Assembly (NCBI GenBank): GCA_028284465.1
Contig: JANQRR010000008.1
Coordinates: 1 to 64,000 of the forward strand
Direction of reading: 5' to 3'
Source of the DNA: Gammaproteobacteria bacterium
Lineage (GTDB): Bacteria > Pseudomonadota > Gammaproteobacteria > JAJFKO01
DNA length: 64,000 nucleotides
Below the pieces are notes generated by a model. It was given only the letters and a program-made list of their open reading frames with translations, did no database searches and was not told where the DNA came from. A program made the translations under genes and the position numbers. Positions within the stretch are counted from its first letter, which is position 1, and the number at the start of each line of letters is the position of its first letter. Of the stretch, positions 1 through 8,441 are shown one piece after another.

Positions 1-2259
1 TTTTGATCCTGTAGTTAAGGCGGCTTCGCGAGATGATTTCACTGCCGTACCATGAGCATCACCACCCGTTTTGAAACCACTTTTAACTCGACCGCCGGTG
101 TCTTGTACCATACCGCGTTCTTCACCAAACATAGATGCTGCAGCTTGACCGCCTTCAATCCAACGCAAGGTTTTATCAGGAATTGAAGTGATCAGCGAGA
201 ACGTTTTATTTAATAACACCACCACAATAACCGTATAAATAATGATGATAATGACCGGTGGAAATATCCCCGTTAAGGAATCATTGCCACCTAAGCTAAC
301 CACTTGAGTAAATGCATACACAAAACCTGCATTTAATAAGCCAAGAGCAACATAAGCTAATGTCATCCCCGCTAACATTCCAATAATCATTAAAGATGGG
401 CGTAAGAAAATAGCCACTAACATGGTGACTGCTGGTTGTGCTTTACCATACACATCATGCGAACCTTCTGGATGCGCTACGCCTAACGCTACTAATGGTG
501 CTGCCACCATCGCTTCAATGACACCGATCAGCCAACCTATGCCACCAAACATGAAAAACAAAAATGGAATTAATGGAACATAGTAAGCTAAAGTGCCCCC
601 TACGATCACCAACGCAGTCATAATGATAGTGACAATCGGCACAATCCAGCTGACAACCGCATTAACTGCCCCACCAATACAACCTAAAACACCTGATAAA
701 AATCCTAGCCCAAACAATACTGATACGCCAACAATCCATGATGTTTCAACTGCTTTTAACGTTTGCGTACCAAACTTGGCGATTTTAGATATTGGGTTAA
801 GATGTTGCCTGTGATAACCACTTCCCCAGAGATATTGACCGATCCCGGTAGAACCTGAACCTTTTACGGTAAAAATATTTTTCCAGTCATCGATCACATT
901 CGATAAACCACCCGTCAAAATTTTTAAAATTTCATTCGCATGACCGGAAACTTTTATTTTACTATTTAGCTGGATCCCTGCCCATTGATTAGCACCTGAT
1001 TGTTGACGTGCTTTATTTAAAGCAGCTTTATTAACGTCACTCGCTTCATTTGTAAGAACTTCAATATCTTTTTTTAATTCTTTCGTCGAATAATGCTTTA
1101 TGCCCTTCCCGATCCGAAAAATAGTGACCGGCACATAGGTTGATTGAGCTTCTTTCTTACTGGTATAACTAGCAATATTATAATAATACGCTCCAGCTAA
1201 GATCCAACCTTGCTTGGCAGCATCACCAAAAAATTTGGTGCTTTCATGATGATCTGCTGCTACTGCTTTAAATACAGGTAACATAATGGTTTTGTAATCC
1301 AATGCCGCCTGTAACATAGCGCTTTCTGCGCGTCGCGAATCCAATTGATTTTGTCGTGCTGCTTGTTTTGCTGACGGTTCCATATCTTGCATCATTTGCA
1401 ACACCGCAGCTTTCATGTAAGTTTCTGCATTATATTTATTACCAATCCCGCGAGGAGGCAAAGCAGCAACAGTCCCACATGCACCGATTAAACGTCGGTA
1501 TATCTTATGTCTATCTTTATGACCTTTTTGGGTAACATTGACATCAGCCGGAAAATTAAATGCGCCATGATCAGCAGATTTCGGTAAAGAAACTCCTGCA
1601 ATTTTTTTATCATTTCCTGCTTTAAAATAACTATCAAGTGAATAAGTACACACTAGCATATTATACAATGAACCCGCCGCTGGCACATATTGCCAAGCAG
1701 CCGGTGGAGTAACTGAGTAAACCGCTCCACCTTGCTTGAAAAAGTTAAGCGCGGTCGACCAAATACTGTCAGCCGCTCCAATACCTTGGATCACTACCCA
1801 CATCATAAAAATTTGGATTAATGAATAACTCGAGCCCTTAATTGGGATCAATAACGCAATCCCAAATGCGGACCGCACAGGGATCCATAATGACGACCAG
1901 CGTCGTCCCAACACTTGCCCTTCATGCGCGGTATAAAGCACTGAGATGATAATCGTATAAATAACAACAATACCGCCTAATGCTAATACGGCAGCATTGA
2001 AAGTATGAAACAAATCGCCGATCACGGTTACACCACCGGTGATACTTTTATCAACCGCTGGCAATGCCAACACATTACCGACTTTACCAAAAATCTGTGC
2101 CAAAAATTGAATTGATAGATCATCTTTAGGAATATGAAAAAGATTAGGCGCTCGATCAGTAGCAGTTTGGGCATACACGAGTTGTGGCAAACACCACCAA
2201 ACTAATGTTGTTATCAACGAAAATACTGGCCACTTACCCCAGCGTTTAAACCACTTCAT
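1..2259 (-). CDS. dotA: DotA, Dot/Icm T4BSS inner-membrane protein (partial, C-terminus off the left edge)
   Basis: Polytopic inner-membrane component of the Dot/Icm type IVB secretion system, needed for effector export. Reading leftward from the ATG at 2259, 753 codons stay open to the window edge; family members are about 1000 residues, so the C-terminal part is missing here. The N-terminus is basic (MKWFKRWGKW), followed by a hydrophobic signal ending near AYAQ-like residues (VYAQTA), then long hydrophobic segments separated by a large hydrophilic region, as in Legionella DotA. Its start overlaps the icmV stop by 4 bp (ATGA), so the two are translationally coupled. The icmV-dotA order facing icmW-icmX matches the Legionella vir region I, which is the strongest support. 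Assignment rests on this context plus the translated N-terminal half. Confidence 0.9.
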   Translation of the reverse strand, partial: MKWFKRWGKWPVFSLITTLVWWCLPQLVYAQTATDRAPNLFHIPKDDLSIQFLAQIFGKVGNVLALPAVDKSITGGVTVIGDLFHTFNAAVLALGGIVVIYTIIISVLYTAHEGQVLGRRWSSLWIPVRSAFGIALLIPIKGSSYSLIQIFMMWVVIQGIGAADSIWSTALNFFKQGGAVYSVTPPAAWQYVPAAGSLYNMLVCTYSLDSYFKAGNDKKIAGVSLPKSADHGAFNFPADVNVTQKGHKDRHKIYRRLIGACGTVAALPPRGIGNKYNAETYMKAAVLQMMQDMEPSAKQAARQNQLDSRRAESAMLQAALDYKTIMLPVFKAVAADHHESTKFFGDAAKQGWILAGAYYYNIASYTSKKEAQSTYVPVTIFRIGKGIKHYSTKELKKDIEVLTNEASDVNKAALNKARQQSGANQWAGIQLNSKIKVSGHANEILKILTGGLSNVIDDWKNIFTVKGSGSTGIGQYLWGSGYHRQHLNPISKIAKFGTQTLKAVETSWIVGVSVLFGLGFLSGVLGCIGGAVNAVVSWIVPIVTIIMTALVIVGGTLAYYVPLIPFLFFMFGGIGWLIGVIEAMVAAPLVALGVAHPEGSHDVYGKAQPAVTMLVAIFLRPSLMIIGMLAGMTLAYVALGLLNAGFVYAFTQVVSLGGNDSLTGIFPPVIIIIIYTVIVVVLLNKTFSLITSIPDKTLRWIEGGQAAASMFGEERGMVQDTGGRVKSGFKTGGDAHGTAVKSSREAALTTGSK

Positions 2260-2702
2260 TTTTTCCCCTTCAACAAAAACCGCCACCATTCGCGCACGCT
2301 ACAACCTAATTTGCGATGTTTAATCTGGAAATACCAAAAGTGATTGTAAAACGCTTGTGCAAAAGCAATGCACGCAACAATAAGGCCGAATAAAGCCCCA
2401 AAGAAATGCGCTTCTTGGGCTAAATAACCTGCATAGAACAATAACAATAGACCAAGGACAGCAAAGATAATGGCTAAGGTTAAGGTTTGTTTTTCGCGAC
2501 TTTTAATATTCGCTTCCGTTAAATGTAAACGATTGACGGCTTGCTTGAAAGATTCTTTGCGCTGGGCACGCTCAGGAACGAAAATAGCTTTGGCGAGCGC
2601 AGCAATATTTGACGTAGTCTTCTTTATATCGGACACGCCCATCCATTTCGGGAAATTAATCAGTGGCTTGATCCCACGCCACAACGTTCGTCTCATTTTC
2701 AT
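2256..2702 (-). CDS. icmV: IcmV, Dot/Icm secretion system membrane protein
   Basis: Small inner-membrane component of the Dot/Icm apparatus. The 148-residue length is close to the roughly 150 residues of Legionella IcmV. The N-terminal half is basic and soluble. Two hydrophobic helices follow at about residues 73-94 and 100-119, then a short basic tail rich in aromatic residues (HFWYFQIKHRK). It is the first gene of a leftward unit with dotA (4-bp overlap) and is divergent from icmW, the arrangement known from Legionella and Coxiella. The start at 2702 is the only ATG fitting the family length. Confidence 0.88.
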   Translation of the reverse strand: MKMRRTLWRGIKPLINFPKWMGVSDIKKTTSNIAALAKAIFVPERAQRKESFKQAVNRLHLTEANIKSREKQTLTLAIIFAVLGLLLLFYAGYLAQEAHFFGALFGLIVACIAFAQAFYNHFWYFQIKHRKLGCSVREWWRFLLKGKK

Positions 2703-2947
2703 GGCAACGCGACCTTAATAAACTCAATCCAATCCCTACACCATTGTTGATATAAACATATTCCCTCAGAGATTGCAATGAACTGAAATCATCGAAGATC
2801 TCACTTTATTCCAATGTTATTTTTGCACAAAATTAGAACAAAAGCAATAGTTAATTGCGATGTATTATCAAAATTTCAAGCTTGATCTATAGCTATAAGC
2901 AGTTTAGAGTAATTGTTAAGTTTGAGTTTATGCGGATAATTACTTTT
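2703..2947. promoter_or_regulatory. Divergent intergenic region between icmV and icmW
   Basis: This 245-bp AT-rich spacer must hold the promoters for icmV-dotA (leftward) and icmW onward (rightward). I see single TTAA-containing hexamers (for example CTTAAT near 2712 and GTTAAG near 2915) but no tandem pair at 11-bp spacing like those found elsewhere in the window. No convincing -35/-10 pair can be named. Confidence 0.35.
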
Positions 2948-3391
2948 ATGCCTGATTTCAGCACCGAAGCAGTTCATCAATTCTGGGCTAACTATGATGA
3001 TCCGATGATTTATAAAGTGATCCTATTTATGGAAACCGTCGAGCAATGGGCACAAGATGGGCACCCCGAAGTTGAAGTTGCTTTGCGTAAGCTTGGTGAA
3101 GAACTTGAAAATATTAACGATATTGATCTCGAACACGAAGATGAATTTATCAATGTCTGCACCAATCTTAAAATGGGCCGCACTTTACGTTTGATGCAAT
3201 GTTTAGATACCGCACGCCCTGGGGCTGCTTCAAAATTATTAATTCATGCTGAAGAAAATAGTGAATCCAGTGAAGATATGGCAGGTATTTTTCTTCGCCG
3301 CAACATTGTCTTTGAACGCTTACGATTGTTATCTCGGGTATTTTCGCAACAACGTCTTGAATTAGTCACCAGGGCGATTGAGGGAGATTAA
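2948..3391 (+). CDS. icmW: IcmW, Dot/Icm type IV coupling-complex adaptor
   Basis: Cytoplasmic acidic adaptor that works with IcmS in the DotL coupling complex and recruits effectors to the Dot/Icm channel. I start at the ATG at 2948 (MPDFSTEAV), giving 147 residues, because Legionella IcmW is about 151 residues and begins MPDLS. The frame is open upstream, with an ATG at 2930 that would add six residues. Family-typical blocks are visible: DPMIYKV near residue 16, LRLMQCLDTARPG near residue 80, and the C-terminal RNIVFERLRLLSRVF. It overlaps the next gene by one base (TAATG), so translational coupling is likely. Confidence 0.93.
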   Translation: MPDFSTEAVHQFWANYDDPMIYKVILFMETVEQWAQDGHPEVEVALRKLGEELENINDIDLEHEDEFINVCTNLKMGRTLRLMQCLDTARPGAASKLLIHAEENSESSEDMAGIFLRRNIVFERLRLLSRVFSQQRLELVTRAIEGD

Positions 3392-3861
3392 TGATGATTA
3401 AAAAACTTAGTATTGTCTTTGCTGCAAGCTTTTTAGTATTCGCCAGTCAAGCGTATGCTAAAGATGCATGTAAACTTGAAATGTGCAAAAAAGATAGAAT
3501 TGATAAATTATGTAAGTTTTATAAAGATTTCCGTGATATTGAAAAATCCTGCAAAGACATGCGCAAACAACAGTGCAGCTCTGCTGAAGAATACTGTGAA
3601 ACCATGACAGATACACTCGATAAACTTAATAAAAAAGCTCAATCTGGTAACGGCAACAGTGATGACTTTGCAAGTCAGCGCTCGCAACGACGGACGTCAG
3701 CTTCACCACCATCACGCAGCATTCAAACTATACCTAGCAGCTCAGCACCGACGAGTCAAACAGAACCAGCAGCACCAGCGAAACCAGCAACAAATTCAAT
3801 TTTTGGGCCTAGAGACAGAGGCGATCGTCAATCATCGCCAACCAGCCCGATTGTTTATTAG
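3391..3861 (+). CDS. Small cysteine-rich secreted protein between icmW and icmX (unknown function)
   Basis: A 156-residue protein I do not recognise. It starts with a clear Sec signal peptide (about residues 1-23, cleavage after AYA). A charged, helical mature region follows with six cysteines between about residues 27 and 70, spaced like a disulfide-bonded fold. The tail from about residue 90 is rich in Ser, Pro and Gln and likely disordered. It overlaps the icmW stop by one base and lies 23 bp before icmX, so it is almost certainly in the same transcript as two core Dot/Icm genes. In Legionella, icmW and icmX are adjacent with nothing between them. A periplasmic accessory role in the secretion system is an inference from position only. 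Confidence 0.7.
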   Translation: MMIKKLSIVFAASFLVFASQAYAKDACKLEMCKKDRIDKLCKFYKDFRDIEKSCKDMRKQQCSSAEEYCETMTDTLDKLNKKAQSGNGNSDDFASQRSQRRTSASPPSRSIQTIPSSSAPTSQTEPAAPAKPATNSIFGPRDRGDRQSSPTSPIVY

Positions 3862-3884
3862 ATTTATTAAGGCAGAGGTGAATC

Positions 3885-4994
3885 ATGAAACAAACCACCA
3901 ACAAATTATTACTCTCACTCAGTTTATTAACCGCGGTTAGCTTATTCCTACCAGCTACTAGCTTCGCTCAAAGAAGTGGATCTTGTAGTCTATGCGATGT
4001 TAAAAAAGCCGTGGAAAAAGTTGAGTCTAAAGTAAAAGATTTGATTAATATCTTTGTAACCAACGCTGAAAATAAAGCACGCGCTAGCGCACAAATTTTA
4101 TTTGCCCCTGATCTTTATGCCGCTGCTGCACAAGCAGGCAGCGCGGCGCAAGTTGGCGCAGGCGCTGTTCTTCGTAAAGCGAATGCCGAACAAATGAATA
4201 AAATTGTCTGCGAATTGATGATCGGTAAAGTTGATCCTAGTGGGATCAGTTCCAGTGGTCGCAGCCGCAGTATCTGTGGCTTTATCAAAAACGAATCTAT
4301 TGATAGCACCTTATCTAAATATGCGAATACCTGTGGTACCGATAACCCTGATGCTTGTAAAAAAGAAGCGAATATTTCTTACTCGAATGGTGTAAATCGT
4401 TCCCGACAACCGCTCGAAAATGGCAGCTTTAATGCAGCCACGTTACTCAACAATTTAACTTATAATAAGAACCAAACTAAGAATGCAACTAATTATCTTG
4501 CTTATGTATCAGGAATTAGTTCCCCCATTGGCTTGAGCCAAGCACAATTAAAAGAGTTAGGCGAAGGTGCTAATACGCAATTTCGCGTGTTAGTACGTAA
4601 TTATATTGCGCAAATGTCGTTAGCATTAAGTAATTTCAATTATGTATTACAACAACGCAAATTAACTCAAACTCAAGATGGTAAAAAACGTGAAGCATCT
4701 ATTGCAAAAGTTGCTGGCATTAAAACTCAACGTAACCAACAGATCAGTATTGCTGAGCTCGATAAAGATATGGCAACCCGACGCTTAGAAGATCCAAATT
4801 GGTACACTGAAATGGTGAAGTCACCACCTTCCGTTGTACAACGCGAATCCTTACTATTGCTTGCAGAAATTCGTTATGAATTATATAAACAACGCATGTT
4901 GCAGCAAAGAATGTTACTAACTTTTTCTGCAATGCAGATGGAATTCGCGCGGCAACAAAAAGCGGTTGAGATCAGCAAAGCTGCTGGTAACTAA
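3885..4994 (+). CDS. icmX: IcmX, periplasmic Dot/Icm component
   Basis: Periplasmic protein of the Dot/Icm system; in Legionella it is exported and required for intracellular growth. The 369-residue product has an N-terminal signal peptide (cleavage near SFAQ, residues 27-29). A Cys-x-x-Cys pair lies just after it (SCSLCDVKKAVEKVE). The middle is Ala/Ser/Asn-rich and the C-terminal third is long, Gln-rich and helical. Similarity to known IcmX is mostly a matter of size, secretion signal and location after icmW. An AGAGG ribosome-binding site lies 7 nt before the ATG. Confidence 0.85.
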   Translation: MKQTTNKLLLSLSLLTAVSLFLPATSFAQRSGSCSLCDVKKAVEKVESKVKDLINIFVTNAENKARASAQILFAPDLYAAAAQAGSAAQVGAGAVLRKANAEQMNKIVCELMIGKVDPSGISSSGRSRSICGFIKNESIDSTLSKYANTCGTDNPDACKKEANISYSNGVNRSRQPLENGSFNAATLLNNLTYNKNQTKNATNYLAYVSGISSPIGLSQAQLKELGEGANTQFRVLVRNYIAQMSLALSNFNYVLQQRKLTQTQDGKKREASIAKVAGIKTQRNQQISIAELDKDMATRRLEDPNWYTEMVKSPPSVVQRESLLLLAEIRYELYKQRMLQQRMLLTFSAMQMEFARQQKAVEISKAAGN

Positions 4995-5106
4995 CTAAGC
5001 CATTGCTTATCTTCTGGTAACAATACTAAACGATTTTTTGGGCTGTCAGCTAAAATTTTTTCTTATGACATTTTTAATAATTCACAAATGCATAAACTTC
5101 CATCAT

Positions 5107-5134
5107 TTGCAAAATAGACAAAAATGCTTACAAT
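5107..5134 (+). promoter_or_regulatory. Probable sigma-70 promoter of the four-heme cytochrome c gene
   Basis: TTGCAA (5107-5112), a 16-bp spacer, then TACAAT (5129-5134). It lies 43 bp upstream of the ATG at 5177, in the only spacer that can serve this gene. Seen in sequence; activity is inferred. Confidence 0.5.
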
Positions 5135-5176
5135 ATGTTCCTCGACGTTAACTGAGGTTTTAGAGGGAGTGCTCAA

Positions 5177-6754
5177 ATGGCTCTTACAAAGCAGCTATAC
5201 TCACAAATCACCCAACCATGCGTTAGATTAGTTGTAGTCCTAAGCATTTTCTTAATGCCTGCTCTAAGCAGCGCGTATGTCAATCTCGCCAAGCAAGTAC
5301 GTGCAGATTATTATCCTAAATATCCTAAACCAACCCATGTTTCACCAAAACTTGAGCCCCTCATCAAGCGTGGGGAATATTTAGCTAAAGCTGGCGATTG
5401 TATTTCTTGCCATACCGACATCAAGCCTAACTCTAAACCATTCGCTGGTGGTCGAGCGATGGTAGTGCCACCCTTTGGCACGTTTTACGCCCCAAATATC
5501 ACAGGCGATAAAACCACCGGCATTGGCAACTGGACTGATAAACAATTTCTTAATGCTATGCGTAATGGCGTTGGTATTCACGGCCAAAATTTATATCCAG
5601 TGTTTCCGTATGTTTATTTTAATAAAGTGACACCGAAAGATTTATTGGCGATTAAAGCTTACTTAATGAGTATTCCACGAGTAAAACAAAAAAATAAACC
5701 CAACAAAATTCTTTGGCCTTTCAGCATGCGCTTTTTGCAATATGGTTGGAAAGTTTTATTCTTTTATCCTGATCGCGGTGTCTTTAAACCAGTTCCGACC
5801 AAATCACCGCAATGGAATCGCGGCGCGTATTTAGTTGAAGGTTTAGGTCATTGTTCAATGTGCCATACGCCTATTAATTTTTTAGGCGCACCGATCAAAA
5901 GCAAATATCTTAGCGGGAATTTTGTTGAAGGTTATTGGGCTCCTAACATTACTTCGGCAGCACTCGCACCTTATAGTATTAAACAAATTGTCGATGTATT
6001 TAAACAAGGTGTTCTGCTTGGCGGCCAAGGCGAAGTGCTAGGCCCAATGTCTGAAGCCAATCATAATAGTTTACGTTATTTAACAGATGATGATCTTGCT
6101 GCAATTGCAATTTATTTAAAATCTGTCAAAGGCATTGCCCCAAAAGCTGCCTCTACTGGCGCGATCACCCCACAAGCAGTGCGCAACATTTACGATAACA
6201 GTTGTGCGTCTTGCCACGATCGAGGTTTACAAGGTGCGCCAATTTTGGGTGATGAAGCTAACTGGAAACGCCGTTTATTAAAAGGCAAAGATACTGTTAT
6301 TCGCCACGCGATTGAAGGTTATAACCAAATGCCCGCGAAAGGCACCTGTACTACTTGCAGCAATGCACAAATTCGTGCGGTTACTGAATACATGATCGCT
6401 AAAAGCTTGCCCGGCTTGCACAAAGCCCCAATGCATGTCGTACCAACTTCACCTATCACCGCTAAATCACCGCAACGTTTAAATTTAACCGAAGGTCAAA
6501 AGATTTATCAACAATCTTGTCAAAGTTGTCATGAAACCGGCAAAGATGGTGCCCCTAAATTTGGTGACACGAAAACATGGGATAAATTGGTTGCCGATCA
6601 AGGCGTGCAAGCATTAATTGTTTATGCTATTCGCGGCAAAGATGGTAAACATGTGCGTGGTGGCTGTACACATTGTACTAACACTGAAATCAAAGAAGCT
6701 GTCAAATACATACTGCAAAATAGCACTAGCAAAGGCGACTATTCATTGTGGTAA
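5177..6754 (+). CDS. Four-heme cytochrome c upstream of cytochrome c oxidase
   Basis: Exported c-type cytochrome of 525 residues with a signal peptide (about 1-33) and four CxxCH heme sites: CISCH at 75, CSMCH at 226, CASCH at 343 and CQSCH at 448. The first two domains resemble the cytochrome subunits of periplasmic dehydrogenases (AGDCISCHT, LYPVFPY). The last two are cytochrome c5-like, each ending in a second Cys-x-x-Cys pair (CTTCSN, CTHCTN). Domain 3 keeps the expected axial Met (QMPAKGTC). In domain 4 that position reads KHVRGGC, with no Met. It sits just before coxB, so an electron-donor role to the oxidase is likely, but the partner is inferred. The c5-type ends make confusion with other multiheme families unlikely. 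Confidence 0.85.
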   Translation: MALTKQLYSQITQPCVRLVVVLSIFLMPALSSAYVNLAKQVRADYYPKYPKPTHVSPKLEPLIKRGEYLAKAGDCISCHTDIKPNSKPFAGGRAMVVPPFGTFYAPNITGDKTTGIGNWTDKQFLNAMRNGVGIHGQNLYPVFPYVYFNKVTPKDLLAIKAYLMSIPRVKQKNKPNKILWPFSMRFLQYGWKVLFFYPDRGVFKPVPTKSPQWNRGAYLVEGLGHCSMCHTPINFLGAPIKSKYLSGNFVEGYWAPNITSAALAPYSIKQIVDVFKQGVLLGGQGEVLGPMSEANHNSLRYLTDDDLAAIAIYLKSVKGIAPKAASTGAITPQAVRNIYDNSCASCHDRGLQGAPILGDEANWKRRLLKGKDTVIRHAIEGYNQMPAKGTCTTCSNAQIRAVTEYMIAKSLPGLHKAPMHVVPTSPITAKSPQRLNLTEGQKIYQQSCQSCHETGKDGAPKFGDTKTWDKLVADQGVQALIVYAIRGKDGKHVRGGCTHCTNTEIKEAVKYILQNSTSKGDYSLW

Positions 6755-6921
6755 TCATCATTCCCACCATAATTGATGGCAAAACCGTGATTGAAGTTGG
6801 TGGTAAAGGCAAGGACTTCAAACAAATTAAATCACACGATCATGCCTATTTAGCTGTTGATGGAATTGAAATTGGCTTCGGTAAGAAAATCCCGTTATAT
6901 TTATTCGGTTTTCTTTACTAA
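6748..6921 (+). CDS. Possible small ORF overlapping the end of the cytochrome c gene
   Basis: A 57-codon frame opens at GTG 6748, overlaps the cytochrome stop and ends at TAA 6919-6921. The translation has an ordered, protein-like composition (for example IIDGKTVIEVGGKGKDF then HAYLAVDGIEIGFGKK). It has no good ribosome-binding site and no match I recognise. It may be a real small protein, a decayed gene remnant or chance. Recorded because it fills most of an otherwise unexplained stretch. Confidence 0.25.
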   Translation: MVIIIPTIIDGKTVIEVGGKGKDFKQIKSHDHAYLAVDGIEIGFGKKIPLYLFGFLY

Positions 6922-6950
6922 CTAATTCGGCGTATATTCCGAAAAAAGAC

Positions 6951-6980
6951 AACTAATTCGGAATGTACTCCGAATTAGTT
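6951..6980. repeat. Perfect 12-bp inverted repeat upstream of coxB
   Basis: AACTAATTCGGA (6951-6962), a 6-nt loop, then TCCGAATTAGTT (6969-6980), a perfect inverted repeat. A further direct copy of AACTAATTCGG lies at 6920-6930 followed by CCGA at 6939-6942. No T-tract follows the palindrome, so it is not a standard terminator. It could be an operator or a mobile-element end. Confidence 0.6.
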
Positions 6981-7177
6981 CAAGGGATGCTCTTAAAAAC
7001 CATTATTTCAAATCCAAAAAAAACGCTACTGTGAAGGTAGTTTATTTTTTGCATAATCGTCCAGTTCTATAAATCCGCTTAAGAAAAAACGGTTGACGCA
7101 CAGTCACTTGCACAGTACGCTATTATGTTAAAGCGATTCATGGTAGAAAAAAAACATCCAAAAAGGAGCGAGGTAAT
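6981..7177 (+). promoter_or_regulatory. Leader region of coxB
   Basis: The rest of the 423-bp gap before coxB. It contains a weak hairpin (CTAC/GTAG at about 7026-7040) followed by a T-rich run, TATTAT-type -10 candidates near 7121 and a strong AAGGAGCGAGG ribosome-binding site before the ATG at 7178. TTGACG at 7092 is 22 bp from TATTAT, too far for a confident promoter. Confidence 0.3.
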
Positions 7178-8344
7178 ATGCAGTTCTGGCGCAAACTTTT
7201 ACAGGCGTTTATTTTTTTCGGGTTAGTTTGCAATACTTCTTCAGCACTTGCAGCTTATCAACTTAACATGACTCCAGGAGTTACACCGATCAGTCATGAT
7301 ATATACAATCTACACATGACCATTTTTTGGATTTGTGTCGCGATCGGCATCATTGTTTTTGGTATTCTCACTTACTCATTAGTTCATCACCGTAAAGCTA
7401 AAGGTGCGGTTGCTGCTAAATTTCATGAACACACTTATGTTGAAATCATTTGGGCAGTGATCCCTTTTTTAATTTTGATAGCAATGGCTATTCCTGCCAC
7501 TATGGTATTGATCCGCATGAATGATGAAAGCCATTCAGATCTCACGATTAAAATTACCGGCTATCAATGGAAATGGAAATACGATTATCTCAATCAAGGC
7601 ATTAGTTTCTTCAGTAACTTATCCACCCCCATTCAAGAAATTCATAACAAAGCTCCGAAAAATAAATGGTATTTGTTAGAAGTTGACAAACCCTTAGTCG
7701 TTCCAGTGCATAAAAAAATTCGTTTTTTAATTACGTCTAATGATGTGATCCATTCATGGTGGGTGCCTGCATTAGGCGTGAAAAAAGATGCAATCCCTGG
7801 TTTTATTAATGAAGCATGGGCACGCATTAATAAGCCGGGAACGTATCGCGGCCAGTGTGCCGAATTATGCGGTATTAATCATGGTTTTATGCCTATTGTT
7901 GTGGTTGCCAAATCAGTTCAAGGTTTTAATGATTGGGTTGCCAAACAAAAAGGCCAAGCTAAAGCTAAGGCAGAGCAACCGAAAAAAGAATGGACTTACC
8001 AAGCATTAATGAAACGTGGCGAAGAAAAATATAATGTGTATTGTGCTGTTTGCCATAAAGCTGATGGTACTGGCGTACCACCAACCTTTCCAGGTTTAAA
8101 AGGTAGCTCGGTTGCTACAGGCAAACCCATTTCACGTCACATTCATATCATCCTTGATGGCGTGCCTGGAACGGCAATGCAAGCATTTGGTAGCCAATTA
8201 GATGATACAGATATCGCAGCCATCACCACTTATGAACGTAATGCTTGGGGTAATAATACTGGAGATGTTGTTACTCCGGATGATGTTGCTAAGGAACGCG
8301 CGAAACCAAATCGTCCAACGATAGAACCGATGAAGAAATCATAG
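7178..8344 (+). CDS. coxB: Cytochrome c oxidase subunit II with fused cytochrome c domain
   Basis: Subunit II of the heme-copper oxidase, which receives electrons at the CuA centre. The 388-residue product has a signal peptide (to about residue 25), two transmembrane helices (about 45-67 and 88-112) and a cupredoxin domain. The CuA ligands are all visible: the His of HSWWVPALG and the C-x3-C-x3-H-x2-M set in CAELCGINHGFM. A C-terminal cytochrome c domain with CAVCH (about residue 289) follows, making it a caa3-like subunit. A strong AAGGAG ribosome-binding site lies before the ATG. It heads the coxB-ctaD-ctaG-coxC run. Confidence 0.95.
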   Translation: MQFWRKLLQAFIFFGLVCNTSSALAAYQLNMTPGVTPISHDIYNLHMTIFWICVAIGIIVFGILTYSLVHHRKAKGAVAAKFHEHTYVEIIWAVIPFLILIAMAIPATMVLIRMNDESHSDLTIKITGYQWKWKYDYLNQGISFFSNLSTPIQEIHNKAPKNKWYLLEVDKPLVVPVHKKIRFLITSNDVIHSWWVPALGVKKDAIPGFINEAWARINKPGTYRGQCAELCGINHGFMPIVVVAKSVQGFNDWVAKQKGQAKAKAEQPKKEWTYQALMKRGEEKYNVYCAVCHKADGTGVPPTFPGLKGSSVATGKPISRHIHIILDGVPGTAMQAFGSQLDDTDIAAITTYERNAWGNNTGDVVTPDDVAKERAKPNRPTIEPMKKS

Positions 8345-8370
8345 GCCGTCGTTATTATGATAATGGTTTT

Positions 8371-8400
8371 GGATTGCTTCGCTACGCTCGCAATGACGAA
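8371..8400. repeat. REP-like short palindromic repeat, family A
   Basis: GGATTGCTTCGCTACGCTCG followed by CAATGACGAA, a single half of the family A element seen many times in this window. It lies in the coxB-ctaD gap. Confidence 0.75.
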
Positions 8401-8441
8401 ATCAGAGCGGTTGCTATGACAACAACAAAGGAGAGAAAATA

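Noticed and set aside
2855..2947. Longer N-terminus for IcmW from ATG 2855
   Set aside because: IcmW proteins start MPD and are about 150 residues; the extra 31 residues have no family support and lie in the promoter spacer.
7078..7094. CTTAAG upstream of coxB as a PmrA-type site
   Set aside because: Only one half-site; the sequence at the second position is ACGGTT, and there is no TATNNN at the expected 10 bp.
7092..7126. TTGACG...TATTAT as the coxB promoter
   Set aside because: The spacing is 22 bp, outside the normal sigma-70 range.
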